Shown here piece after piece: positions 25,300-32,820 of a stretch of DNA of 49,654 nucleotides; position 1 is the first letter of the stretch, and the number at the start of each line of letters is the position of its first letter. The position numbers and the translations under genes were made by a program. The DNA comes from Candidatus Scatomonas pullistercoris (GTDB lineage: Bacteria > Bacillota > Clostridia > Lachnospirales > Lachnospiraceae), in assembly GCA_018713515.1 (NCBI GenBank), contig DVOO01000008.1, positions 1-49,654 on the forward strand. The letters are read 5' to 3'. The notes under the pieces are model-generated. The model ran no database searches and had not been told where the DNA came from. It was given only the letters and a program-made list of their open reading frames with translations.

Positions 25300-27042
25300 T
25301 TAGCAAGTTTCTTTAATATCTTTAATGTCCGGAGAAGCCATCAGCGAATAGTTTGTGTGATAAATCACAAATCCCGGTTTGGCGCCGGCCGGCTTGCGGA
25401 TATTTTTTTTCAGGGTATAGTCGATCTCCACTTTGGGTGCCTGCTTTCCCCGGGAATAATAGGCGGCCAGGCGTCCGGCCTCCTCAAAGGTGGCGTCGGG
25501 AAGCTCTGCGCCTCCGGATTTTACAATCACATGGGAACCGGGCATGCCCTTTGCGTGGAACCACCAGTCGCCTCCGGATGCGAATTTAAAGGTAAGCTCC
25601 TCGTTCTGGTAGTTGTTTTTTCCCACGTACATATCAAAGCCGTCGCTGGAGATATAGTGGAGCGGGTGGAAAACGGTTTTTTTCTTTCTGGCGCCGTTCT
25701 GGACATGGCGCCGTACATAGCCGCAGTCAGAAAGCTCTTCCCGGATCTGGGAGAGATCTTCCTCGTCTCTGGCAATATCCAGAGCTGTGCTGATGCTTTC
25801 CAGGTGGGCAATGTCCGCCTTCGTCTCGGCAATCTGCGTCTGAAGGGCGTCCGCGGTACGTTTCAGCTTGCCGTAGCGGTCAAAGTATTTTTTTGCATTT
25901 TCCGCCGGAGAAAGCTGTGTATCCAGAGGCACCCGGACCGGCTCTCCCGTATAATAATTGACTGTGTCAAGAAACTTATCCTCCGGGGAAAGACTGTATC
26001 CGTACGTATTCAGTAATTCCCCGTAGATCCGGTATTTATCCTTTTTTTCCGTATCTTTCATCTGCTTTTCCTGAAGAATCAGTTTTTTTCCGTTTCTCTC
26101 CAGTGCCGTGCTGACGATCTTCCGCAGATCCGCGGATTTCTGCCGGATCCGTGTTATGCGGTTCTTATCGGCGTAATAGGTTTCCAGCAGGCGCGAGATG
26201 GAGTCGAAGGGAGTCCGGGAGAAGTCGGAAAACTGTTTCAGAGGAAAGGCGGCGTACTCCACAGGCTCCGGTCCCCGGTAGAAAATTCCGGGGGCAAAAT
26301 CCCCATTTTTTATATCTTCCATTAAAAGGCAGAAGGTGTGATAGAGGTGCAGCCGTGCCGGCTCGTCCAGGGCGTCGGTGGGAAGCCCTCCGTCCAGGCC
26401 GGCCCGGAAGCAGAGCTCTTCCGCCATCAGGGGAGAAAAGCCTGTAAGGGTGGTGTAGACAGCCCTGGCTGCAGGCAGCGGTTTTGTGAGAAGCACCTGG
26501 AAAAAATCCTCCCGGCTGATGGTCAGCGGATCCAGTTTCTCCTGTGTATGGGGAATAAAATAGGGACGGCCGGGAAGCACCTCCCGTACAGAACTCATAT
26601 GAAGAGAAACGTGCTTGATACTGTCAAGGATCTGATCTTCGCTGTCACAGAAAATCAGGTTGCTGTGCTTGCCCATGAATTCCGCGATCAGCTTCTTTGT
26701 ACAGAGATCGCCCAGTTCATTGCGGTGCTCCACAGTAAAAACCAGAATACGTTCCAGGCCGGGCTGCGTCACGGAAAGGATTTTTCCGCTCCCGATATGC
26801 TTGCGGAGCAGCATGCAGAAATTAGGGGCCTGCATAGGCCCCTGCTTATTCTGGGTAGTCAGATATACAAGCGGGAGAGAGGCGCTGGCTGACAGCAGCA
26901 GCCGGTACTGTTCCCGGTTGTTTTTTATGGTAATCAGAAGTTCGTCCGGCTCCGGCTGGGCGATTTTAGAAATGCGTCCGCCCTCCAGCGCCCGGGCAAG
27001 TTCTTTCTGTATACAGGAAATCGTAATTCCGTCAAAGGCCAT
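25300..27042 (-). CDS. rqcH: RqcH / NFACT family ribosome quality control protein
   Basis: Bacterial Rqc2 homologue: binds the stalled 50S-peptidyl-tRNA complex and adds C-terminal alanine tails that mark the nascent chain for degradation. The older name FbpA refers to a proposed fibronectin-binding role. The 580-residue protein has the NFACT-N domain (MAFDGITISCIQKEL, then E97-R98 where the Bacillus protein has Asp-Arg, and RNELGD at 107-112), a helix-hairpin-helix and coiled-coil centre (about 280-440) and the NFACT-R domain (GFDMYVGKNNYQNEEL, WFHAKGMPGSHVI). Start and length are standard. It is divergent from yicC. Confidence 0.95.
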   Translation of the reverse strand: MAFDGITISCIQKELARALEGGRISKIAQPEPDELLITIKNNREQYRLLLSASASLPLVYLTTQNKQGPMQAPNFCMLLRKHIGSGKILSVTQPGLERILVFTVEHRNELGDLCTKKLIAEFMGKHSNLIFCDSEDQILDSIKHVSLHMSSVREVLPGRPYFIPHTQEKLDPLTISREDFFQVLLTKPLPAARAVYTTLTGFSPLMAEELCFRAGLDGGLPTDALDEPARLHLYHTFCLLMEDIKNGDFAPGIFYRGPEPVEYAAFPLKQFSDFSRTPFDSISRLLETYYADKNRITRIRQKSADLRKIVSTALERNGKKLILQEKQMKDTEKKDKYRIYGELLNTYGYSLSPEDKFLDTVNYYTGEPVRVPLDTQLSPAENAKKYFDRYGKLKRTADALQTQIAETKADIAHLESISTALDIARDEEDLSQIREELSDCGYVRRHVQNGARKKKTVFHPLHYISSDGFDMYVGKNNYQNEELTFKFASGGDWWFHAKGMPGSHVIVKSGGAELPDATFEEAGRLAAYYSRGKQAPKVEIDYTLKKNIRKPAGAKPGFVIYHTNYSLMASPDIKDIKETC

Positions 27043-27129
27043 GAAAATTCCTCACTTTCGCAGATTTTTCGGATATTATCCTGATTGGGGGCGTTTGCGC
27101 CCAACATCATTATATCAAAAAAAAAGCAT

Positions 27130-27158
27130 TTGACTAGGGTTTTATAATGAATTATAAT
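27130..27158 (+). promoter_or_regulatory. Sigma-A promoter of the yicC-remA-gmk-rpoZ operon
   Basis: TTGACT at 27130 and TATAAT at 27153 with a 17-base spacer, nearly consensus. On the opposite strand a TATAAT within 27107-27118 may serve rqcH, making this a divergent promoter region. Confidence 0.8.
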
Positions 27159-27226
27159 AGGGCATGAATGCACAGGGGCGAGTCTGCCCTTTTGCGGAAA
27201 ACGGAGAGAAGGATGGCAGCAGAGAC

Positions 27227-28105
27227 ATGATAAAAAGTATGACGGGATTCGGCAGAGCGGAGATTCAGGAGACTGGCAAAAAGGTTCTTGTGGAGATGAA
27301 GTCAGTCAATCACCGGTACCTGGATTTTAATCTGAAGCTTCCGAGAAGATTCAGCTTTGTTGAAGCGGCTGTCCGGGGAGTACTGAAGGAATATATCCAG
27401 AGGGGGAAGGTTGACGTCTATATCTTCTATGAAGATGAAAGCGGCAGCCAGACGGAACTGAAATACAACAGCCGTCTTGCGGAGCAGTATGTTGCCTATC
27501 TGGCCAGGATGCGGGAAGATTTTTCTCTGGAGGAGGATCTGACGGCCTCCAGGCTGGCCTGCATGCCGGAAGTGCTGACTATGGAAGATCAGCCGGTGGA
27601 TGAGGAGGAGATATGGGCTCTGCTGGAGAGGGCCCTGCGGAGCGCCTGTGATAAATTTACGGAATCGAGACAGCGGGAGGGCGAAGCCCTCCGAAAGGAT
27701 CTGCTGGAAAAGCTGTCCCGCATGCTGGGCTATGTGGAGGCTATCGAACAGCGCTCCCCGGCGATTCTGGAGGAGTACCGGGAGAAGCTGCGGCAGAAGA
27801 CGAGAGAACTCCTGGAAAACGCGCAGCTGGAGGAAAGCCGGCTGGCCACGGAGGTGGTGCTGTTCGCGGATAAGATCTGTACGGACGAGGAGACCGTCCG
27901 GCTGAAAAGTCATGTGACAGGGATGATGCAGGTTCTGAGAGACGGCGGAGCGATCGGGCGGAAGCTGGATTTTATTGCCCAGGAGATGAACCGGGAGGCG
28001 AACACGATCCTGTCCAAGGCCAATGACCTGACGGTTTCGGATATAGGAATTGAACTGAAGACAGAAATCGAGAAGATACGAGAACAGATCCAGAATATTG
28101 AATGA
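27227..28105 (+). CDS. yicC: YicC/YloC family endoribonuclease
   Basis: Member of the YicC family; the Escherichia coli protein is an endoribonuclease that affects small-RNA stability. The 292-residue product begins MIKSMTGFGRAE, the invariant family N-terminus, has SVNHRYLDFNLKLPR, and ends with the DUF1732 domain GRKLDFIAQEMNREANTILSKAND. The ATG at 27227 is chosen from this N-terminus; an earlier in-frame ATG at 27164 would lie just six bases after the -10 box. It is the first gene of the yicC-remA-gmk-rpoZ run, in the same order as in Bacillus. Confidence 0.95.
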   Translation: MIKSMTGFGRAEIQETGKKVLVEMKSVNHRYLDFNLKLPRRFSFVEAAVRGVLKEYIQRGKVDVYIFYEDESGSQTELKYNSRLAEQYVAYLARMREDFSLEEDLTASRLACMPEVLTMEDQPVDEEEIWALLERALRSACDKFTESRQREGEALRKDLLEKLSRMLGYVEAIEQRSPAILEEYREKLRQKTRELLENAQLEESRLATEVVLFADKICTDEETVRLKSHVTGMMQVLRDGGAIGRKLDFIAQEMNREANTILSKANDLTVSDIGIELKTEIEKIREQIQNIE

Positions 28106-28119
28106 GGATGTGAGTCATT

Positions 28120-28398
28120 TTGGCGAGACTTGTAAATATAGGCTTCGGGAATCTGGTGAATGCCGACAAGGTACTGGCGGTTGTGAGCCCTGACGCCGCG
28201 CCCATAAAAAGGATGGTGTCAAAGGCCAAAGAGGAGGGCACCTTAATCGATGCCACCCAGGGCCGGAGGACCAAGGCTGTTCTGGTGCTGGAGGAGGGCC
28301 GTCTGCTGCTTTCGGCGCTGCAGACAGATACCCTGTTCCGCAGGTTTCAGTCGGATATACAGTCTATGGAGGAAAGGGATGAATCAGAAGATGCGTAG
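28120..28398 (+). CDS. remA: RemA-family DNA-binding regulator (DUF370)
   Basis: Small DNA-binding protein, 92 residues. In Bacillus subtilis RemA forms rings that bind DNA arrays and activates matrix and osmoprotection genes. The sequence shows the family core: LVNIGFGNLVNADKVLAVV, SPDAAPIKRM and DATQGRRTKAVLVLEEG. Translation starts at TTG, supported by GAGGATGTGA upstream and by the MARLVNIGFGN N-terminus. Its last 20 bases overlap the start of gmk. The C-terminal tail (QSMEERDESEDA) is acidic. Confidence 0.93.
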   Translation: MARLVNIGFGNLVNADKVLAVVSPDAAPIKRMVSKAKEEGTLIDATQGRRTKAVLVLEEGRLLLSALQTDTLFRRFQSDIQSMEERDESEDA

Positions 28399-29023
28399 AG
28401 GGATCCTTTCGGTAGTGTCCGGATTCTCCGGGGCGGGAAAGGGAACGCTGATGCAGGCGCTGCTGGAGAAATATGATAATTATGCGCTGTCTGTATCGGC
28501 TACCACAAGAGCTCCGAGACCCGGGGAGAGGAACGGTACGGAATACTTTTTCAAGACAAAAGAAGAATTTGAGAAGATGATCTCGGAAGATGCATTTATC
28601 GAGTACGCCTGTTATGTAGATCATTATTACGGTACCCCCCGGGCTTATGTGGAGGAGCAGCTGAATGCCGGCCGGGATGTTATTCTGGAGATCGAGGTTC
28701 AGGGCGCTCTGGAGGTGAAGCGCAAGTTCCCGGATACGCTGCTGCTGTTTGTAACGCCGCCTGGCGCGGATGAACTGGAGAGACGGCTTAAGGGAAGGGG
28801 CACCGAGACCGGGGAAGTAATCCGGTCCCGTATGGCCAGAGCGGCAGAGGAAGCAAAATACATGGCGGACTATGATTATATTGTAGTGAATGATGAGCTG
28901 GAAGAATGCGTGGATCATCTGCACCGGCTGATCCAGCTGCAGCACGGAGCCAGCGCCCATCAGAAGGATTTTATACAGAGGATACAGACAGAATTGAAGG
29001 AAAGAGAGGAATACAGACAATGA
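28379..29023 (+). CDS. gmk: Guanylate kinase
   Basis: Phosphorylates GMP to GDP with ATP. The 214-residue protein has the P-loop GFSGAGKGTL, the GMP-binding segment SATTRAPRPGERNGTEYFF and the LILEIEVQGA-type motif (VILEIEVQGALEVK). The ATG at 28379 follows GGAGGAAAGG; a second ATG 12 bases later is possible. The reading frame stays open up to 28250 but that part belongs to remA. It overlaps remA at its start and rpoZ at its end by 4 bases. Confidence 0.97.
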   Translation: MNQKMRRGILSVVSGFSGAGKGTLMQALLEKYDNYALSVSATTRAPRPGERNGTEYFFKTKEEFEKMISEDAFIEYACYVDHYYGTPRAYVEEQLNAGRDVILEIEVQGALEVKRKFPDTLLLFVTPPGADELERRLKGRGTETGEVIRSRMARAAEEAKYMADYDYIVVNDELEECVDHLHRLIQLQHGASAHQKDFIQRIQTELKEREEYRQ

Positions 29024-29268
29024 TCCATCCATCTTATCAGGAATTAATTGAAGCCATTAACGCGGGGCAGGAAATGGACGAGGAGCCGCTGGTAACAAGC
29101 CGCTATTCGATTGTACTGGCTACCAGCAAGCGGGCCAGGCAGCTGATCGCGGGGGCTCAGCCCATGGTCAGATCCAGGGGAAGGAAGGCCCTCTCCGTGG
29201 CTGTGGAAGAGATTTATAAGGGAAAGGTGAAAATCCTTCCCCAGGAAGAGACAGAAGAAGAGGAATGA
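29020..29268 (+). CDS. rpoZ: DNA-directed RNA polymerase omega subunit
   Basis: Small subunit that assists folding and assembly of the beta' subunit. The 82-residue protein has MIHPSYQELIEAIN, SRYSIVLATSKRARQLIAG and KALSVAVEEIYKGKVKI, the conserved omega core. It starts in the ATGA overlap with gmk; the start is clear from the family N-terminus. A strong terminator follows. Confidence 0.95.
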   Translation: MIHPSYQELIEAINAGQEMDEEPLVTSRYSIVLATSKRARQLIAGAQPMVRSRGRKALSVAVEEIYKGKVKILPQEETEEEE

Positions 29269-29284
29269 TCCGGCAGGGACCGGA

Positions 29285-29325
29285 GGGCCGCTGCATGAGT
29301 TTTTCATGCGGCGGCCCGCATTTTT
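29285..29325 (+). terminator. Terminator after rpoZ
   Basis: GGGCCGCTGCATGA pairs with TCATGCGGCGGCCC with a single internal mismatch and a short T-rich loop; TTTTT follows within four bases. Confidence 0.85.
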
Positions 29326-29357
29326 AAGCGGAAAATTGAATTGAAAGGGAAATGGGC

Positions 29358-30695
29358 ATGCAGATTTTATTTATTTCTCTGGGCTGCGACAAAAATCTGG
29401 TGGATTCAGAGCATATGCTGGGCGCGCTGGTGAAAAACGGATATACGATGACCGACAGCCGGGAGGACGCGGATATTATTGTGGTCAATACCTGCTGTTT
29501 TATTCACGACGCCAAGGAAGAAAGCGTGGACACCATCCTGGAAATGGCAGAATTCCGCAGAAGCGGGCGCTGCAGAGCGCTGATTATTGCCGGATGCATG
29601 GCGGAGCGCTACAGGCAGGAAATACTGGATGAAATCCCGGAAGTGGACGCGGTGATCGGAACGAACAGTATCGATGCTGTGACAGAAGCCATAGAAAAGG
29701 CGCTCCGGGGAGAAAAATCGCTGATTATGAAGCCGCTGGAGGGGATAGCCAGACCGGAGGGAAAGAGGGTTTTAAGCTCCGGCGGACGGTATGGGTATCT
29801 GAAGATCGCGGAGGGCTGCGACAAACACTGTACCTATTGTATTATCCCCCGGCTCCGCGGCGCCTACCGGAGCATTCCCATGGAAGAGCTGCTTAAGGAA
29901 GCGGAAGAAATGGCGCGGCAGGGAATCGAGGAGCTGATCCTTGTGGCCCAGGAAACAACTGTCTATGGAAAAGATCTGTACGGAGAAAAATCTCTGCACC
30001 GCCTCCTTAAAAATCTCTGCGGCATAGAGGGAATCCGGTGGATCCGCGTCCTCTACTGCTATCCGGAAGAAATTTATCCGGAGCTGATCCGGGTCATGAA
30101 AGAGGAGCCGAAAATCTGCCATTACCTGGATCTTCCCATCCAGCACGCCAGCGACCGCGTTCTGAAACGGATGGGCAGGCGCACCACCCGCGGGGATCTG
30201 GAGCGGATTCTTGCAGAGCTGCGCAGGGAAATTCCGGATATTGTTCTGCGCACTACGCTGATTGCAGGATTTCCCGGGGAGACGGAGGAAGATCACAGGG
30301 AATTGATGGAATTTGTAGACGAAATGGAATTCGACCGGCTTGGGGTATTTACCTACTCGCAGGAAGAGGATACACCGGCGGCACAGATGGAGGACCAGAT
30401 CCCGGAGGAGACGAAGGAGGCCCGGCGGGCAAAGCTCATGGAGCTGCAGCAGGAAATTTCTCTTGAAAAAGGGCAGGATAAGATCGGCCGGGAGATGGAA
30501 GTGTTCATAGAGGGATATCTGCCGGAGGAACATGCCTATGTGGGGCGTTCCTATGGGGATGCTCCGGATGTGGACGGGTACGTCTTTGTAAATACAGGCG
30601 AAGCGCTGGAGACGGGTGATTTCGTCACGGTGCGGATCAGCGGAGCGCTGGAATACGATTTGATAGGAGAGATAGAAGATGAATCTGCCGAATAA
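29358..30695 (+). CDS. rimO: Ribosomal protein S12 methylthiotransferase RimO
   Basis: Radical-SAM enzyme that adds a methylthio group to a conserved Asp of ribosomal protein S12. Domains: UPF0004 (ISLGCDKNLVDSE, NTCCFIHDAKEES, and the third cysteine in AGCMAERY), radical SAM with C154-x3-C158-x2-C161 (GCDKHCTYCIIP), and a C-terminal TRAM domain (IGREMEVFIEG). The ATG at 29358 has AAAGGGA at a good distance; the one at 29352 is too close to it. The gene follows the rpoZ terminator without an obvious promoter and overlaps pgsA by 17 bases. Confidence 0.95.
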   Translation: MQILFISLGCDKNLVDSEHMLGALVKNGYTMTDSREDADIIVVNTCCFIHDAKEESVDTILEMAEFRRSGRCRALIIAGCMAERYRQEILDEIPEVDAVIGTNSIDAVTEAIEKALRGEKSLIMKPLEGIARPEGKRVLSSGGRYGYLKIAEGCDKHCTYCIIPRLRGAYRSIPMEELLKEAEEMARQGIEELILVAQETTVYGKDLYGEKSLHRLLKNLCGIEGIRWIRVLYCYPEEIYPELIRVMKEEPKICHYLDLPIQHASDRVLKRMGRRTTRGDLERILAELRREIPDIVLRTTLIAGFPGETEEDHRELMEFVDEMEFDRLGVFTYSQEEDTPAAQMEDQIPEETKEARRAKLMELQQEISLEKGQDKIGREMEVFIEGYLPEEHAYVGRSYGDAPDVDGYVFVNTGEALETGDFVTVRISGALEYDLIGEIEDESAE

Positions 30696-31224
30696 ACTTA
30701 CAATTCTCAGAATGATAATGATCCCGTTTTTTGTTGTTTTTCTGATGCTTCCCATTGGAGAGGGCGCGGCGCACCGCTATGTTGCGCTGGCGATTTTTGT
30801 GGCGGCAAGCCTGACGGATACTCTGGACGGCTATATTGCCAGAAGGGATCATCTGGTTACGGACTTTGGAAAATTTATGGATCCGCTGGCGGATAAGCTG
30901 CTGGTCTGTTCTGCCATGATCTGTCTGATCGAGACGGGAGAACTTCCCTTCTGGATCGTGATTATCATCATCGCAAGAGAATTTATTATCAGCGGTTTCC
31001 GCCAGATAGCCGCGGACAATGGAATCGTGATAGCGGCCAGCAAATGGGGAAAGCTCAAGACAATCAGCCAGATGGTCATGATCATTGTACTGCTGGCAGA
31101 TTTCCCGGGACAGGCCGTTTACGTGATTGAACAGATCCTGATTTATCTGGCCCTTGTGCTGACGGTGGTGTCTCTGCTGGATTACCTGTACAAAAACCGC
31201 CAGGTGCTGGGCAGCCAGAAATAG
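30679..31224 (+). CDS. pgsA: CDP-diacylglycerol-glycerol-3-phosphate 3-phosphatidyltransferase
   Basis: Makes phosphatidylglycerol phosphate from CDP-diacylglycerol and glycerol 3-phosphate in the membrane. The 181-residue protein has the CDP-alcohol phosphotransferase motif with its spaced aspartates (DTLDGYIARR...GKFMDPLADK) and about five hydrophobic helices. RBS GGAGAGA lies inside the end of rimO. It supplies the substrate of the cardiolipin synthase at 340. The next gene starts 8 bases later. Confidence 0.94.
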   Translation: MNLPNKLTILRMIMIPFFVVFLMLPIGEGAAHRYVALAIFVAASLTDTLDGYIARRDHLVTDFGKFMDPLADKLLVCSAMICLIETGELPFWIVIIIIAREFIISGFRQIAADNGIVIAASKWGKLKTISQMVMIIVLLADFPGQAVYVIEQILIYLALVLTVVSLLDYLYKNRQVLGSQK

Positions 31225-31232
31225 GAGCGGAT

Positions 31233-31748
31233 ATGGAAGAGAAGTTTACGGGGTATTTTGAGGCGGGAGAGCTGGAGACGGAGCTCTGGAGACAGCTGAA
31301 GAAGCGGGGCTGGACAATCACTACTGTAGAGTCCTGTACGGGAGGTGCGGTGGCTGCCCGGATTGTGAACGTGGCGGGAGCCTCCGATATCCTGCGTCAG
31401 GCTTATGTGACTTACTGTGACGAGGCCAAAAACAGGCTGGCCGGCGTCAGATGGGAAACCCTGGAAAAATACTCGGCCGTCAGCCGCGAGACAGCCGGCG
31501 AGATGGCTCTGGGAGGCGCCGCGGCTGCAGAAGCAGATGTGGCGTTATCCGTCACGGGCCTGGCCGGCCCGGGGGGCGGCACAGAGGAAAAGCCGGTGGG
31601 GCTGGTCTATATAGGGTGCGCAATCCATGGGCAGGTCCGGGTAAGAGAACTCCATCTGCAGGGCAGCAGAGGGCGCATCCGGGAGCAGGCGGCCGAGGCC
31701 GCGCTGTCCCTGGCTCTGGAGATGCTACTTTCTCAGCATTTTCATTAA
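31233..31748 (+). CDS. pncC: Nicotinamide-nucleotide amidohydrolase PncC (CinA C-terminal domain)
   Basis: Deamidates nicotinamide mononucleotide to nicotinate mononucleotide in pyridine nucleotide recycling. The 171-residue product is the stand-alone CinA C-terminal domain: TVESCTGGAVAARIVNVAGAS, Y-VTYCDEAKNRL, AVSRETAGEMA and the SVTGLAGPGGGTEEKPVGLV loop. The N-terminal MoaB-like domain of full CinA is absent. In many Firmicutes pgsA and cinA are neighbours ahead of recA. No recA follows here; instead the 3' end overlaps 24 bases with an opposite gene. Confidence 0.92.
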   Translation: MEEKFTGYFEAGELETELWRQLKKRGWTITTVESCTGGAVAARIVNVAGASDILRQAYVTYCDEAKNRLAGVRWETLEKYSAVSRETAGEMALGGAAAAEADVALSVTGLAGPGGGTEEKPVGLVYIGCAIHGQVRVRELHLQGSRGRIREQAAEAALSLALEMLLSQHFH

Positions 31749-32000
31749 ATTCAGCATCTTATCCATCTGAGCGGCTTCTTCCGGGCTTTTTCCGGATTTC
31801 AGCACTTCCACGATCAAAGCCATTTCATCCGGAGAAAACTGTTTGCCCTCCTTCTGGGCCGAGGAGGCTGCGGCCATGAGAAACGGGAGCATCTCACTCT
31901 GACTTTTTCCATTTCCCTGCGCGGCCAGGGACTGGAGCATGGCAAGCTTCGCCGGATCGATACCGGCCAGGCTCGGGTTTTTCATCCAATCAAAATCCAT
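31725..32000 (-). CDS. Small conserved-looking protein, function unknown
   Basis: A 91-residue acidic-to-neutral protein without membrane segments. It begins MDFDWMKNPSLAGIDPAKLAMLQ, rich in Ala, Met and Gln, and looks fully helical; the repeated pattern AxxxxSxxEML suggests a helical bundle. It starts directly after the stop of the upstream gene (32001), so the two form one operon. The 3' end overlaps pncC tail to tail. I do not recognise a family; similar short Met/Ala-rich helical proteins occur in Lachnospiraceae. Confidence 0.7.
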   Translation of the reverse strand: MDFDWMKNPSLAGIDPAKLAMLQSLAAQGNGKSQSEMLPFLMAAASSAQKEGKQFSPDEMALIVEVLKSGKSPEEAAQMDKMLNLMKMLRK

Positions 32001-32396
32001 TTATTCGTCTCCTTTCTCTCCGGTTTCCTCTGTAGGCTCTGCCGGACAGCCGTCCGGAGGCTCTTCTGTCTGCATGGTCTGCAGGATCTGCACCGTATTC
32101 AGGGCCCGGGAAAGACTCTCCATGCTGTCCCGGGAGCTGCCCACGGCAAAACGGCTGATTTCGGAGAGCATATCCGCGGCGGATACTTTCGGCGGATCCG
32201 CGGACATGGCCTGAAGGCTTTCACTGCGGGGAAAAAGAGTCAGCGCGGTTTTTAATTCCTGCAATTTCGCGCAGACGGATAATATTTGCTGTATATGCGG
32301 CGGCGCGTAGGGCACCGCCGCTTTTATAATCTGGAGAGATTCGGAGGTCAGCATCTGATCCAGCGGCGTCATGGGAAAGGTGTCCTGATCTGGCAT
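32001..32396 (-). CDS. Small helical protein, function unknown
   Basis: A 131-residue protein with predicted helices, no signal peptide and an acidic disordered tail (EEPPDGCPAEPTEETGEKGDE). It contains PYAPPHIQQILSVCAKLQELK and SEISRFAVGSSRDSMESLSRALN segments. The next gene starts on the base after its stop. The start at 32396 is weakly supported: AACTTCTCCGGGAG-like sequence on the minus strand contains GGGAG about seven bases before. No family recognised; the tight pairing with the downstream gene suggests they act together. Confidence 0.68.
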   Translation of the reverse strand: MPDQDTFPMTPLDQMLTSESLQIIKAAVPYAPPHIQQILSVCAKLQELKTALTLFPRSESLQAMSADPPKVSAADMLSEISRFAVGSSRDSMESLSRALNTVQILQTMQTEEPPDGCPAEPTEETGEKGDE

Positions 32397-32504
32397 AGAA
32401 ACTCCCGGAGAAGTGTTTGTCTGTAAAGAATATGCGGCGGCGGCTGAATTTAGAACTTTTCCGGCCTTTTCCCATATGATAAAAGGGAAGGGAAGTGATA
32501 AGTC

Positions 32505-32639
32505 ATGCAGAAAAAGAAAGAAAAGCTGGTCACGGAGGGCAATGCCTTTTATGAAATAGATCTGGATTGTCTGAAGGAAAAAAAACTGCAGGAGGAAAAG
32601 AAAGAAGAAAAAAAGGAAAAGGCAAAAATGGAGAAATAA
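32505..32639 (+). CDS. Very small lysine/glutamate-rich protein
   Basis: A 44-residue open frame that starts MQKKKEKLVTEGNAFYEIDLDCL and ends in an almost pure Lys/Glu coiled-coil tail. AGGGAAGGGAAGTGA precedes the ATG and a clear terminator follows, so it is a self-contained unit. The part NAFYEIDLDCL is the only non-repetitive stretch. It is a credible small protein of unknown function. It is divergent from the operon at 32396. Confidence 0.6.
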   Translation: MQKKKEKLVTEGNAFYEIDLDCLKEKKLQEEKKEEKKEKAKMEK

Positions 32640-32646
32640 AGAATAG

Positions 32647-32687
32647 GCGGGAAAGGCATCTCTGTATGCCTCTTTCCCGCTGTTTTT
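32647..32687 (+). terminator. Terminator after the 44-residue gene
   Basis: GCGGGAAAGGCAT and ATGCCTCTTTCCCGC form a stem with a short mismatch, followed by TGTTTTT. Confidence 0.82.
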
Positions 32688-32739
32688 CTTCCGGAAATTG
32701 GCCGTCTGTTCGGGGCTTTGCGGCGTAATAGATCAGGGA

Positions 32740-32769
32740 TAGACGATATCCCATATCTTGTGTTATACT
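32740..32769 (+). promoter_or_regulatory. Possible promoter of the large surface protein gene
   Basis: TAGACG at 32740 and TATACT at 32764 with an 18-base spacer. The -35 match is weak. The RBS GGGAGATGG stands before the ATG at 32821. Confidence 0.4.
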
Positions 32770-32820
32770 TACGTTGCCAAGGAACTTCTTTGAGTTTTAT
32801 TTTATACAGGGAGATGGAAT

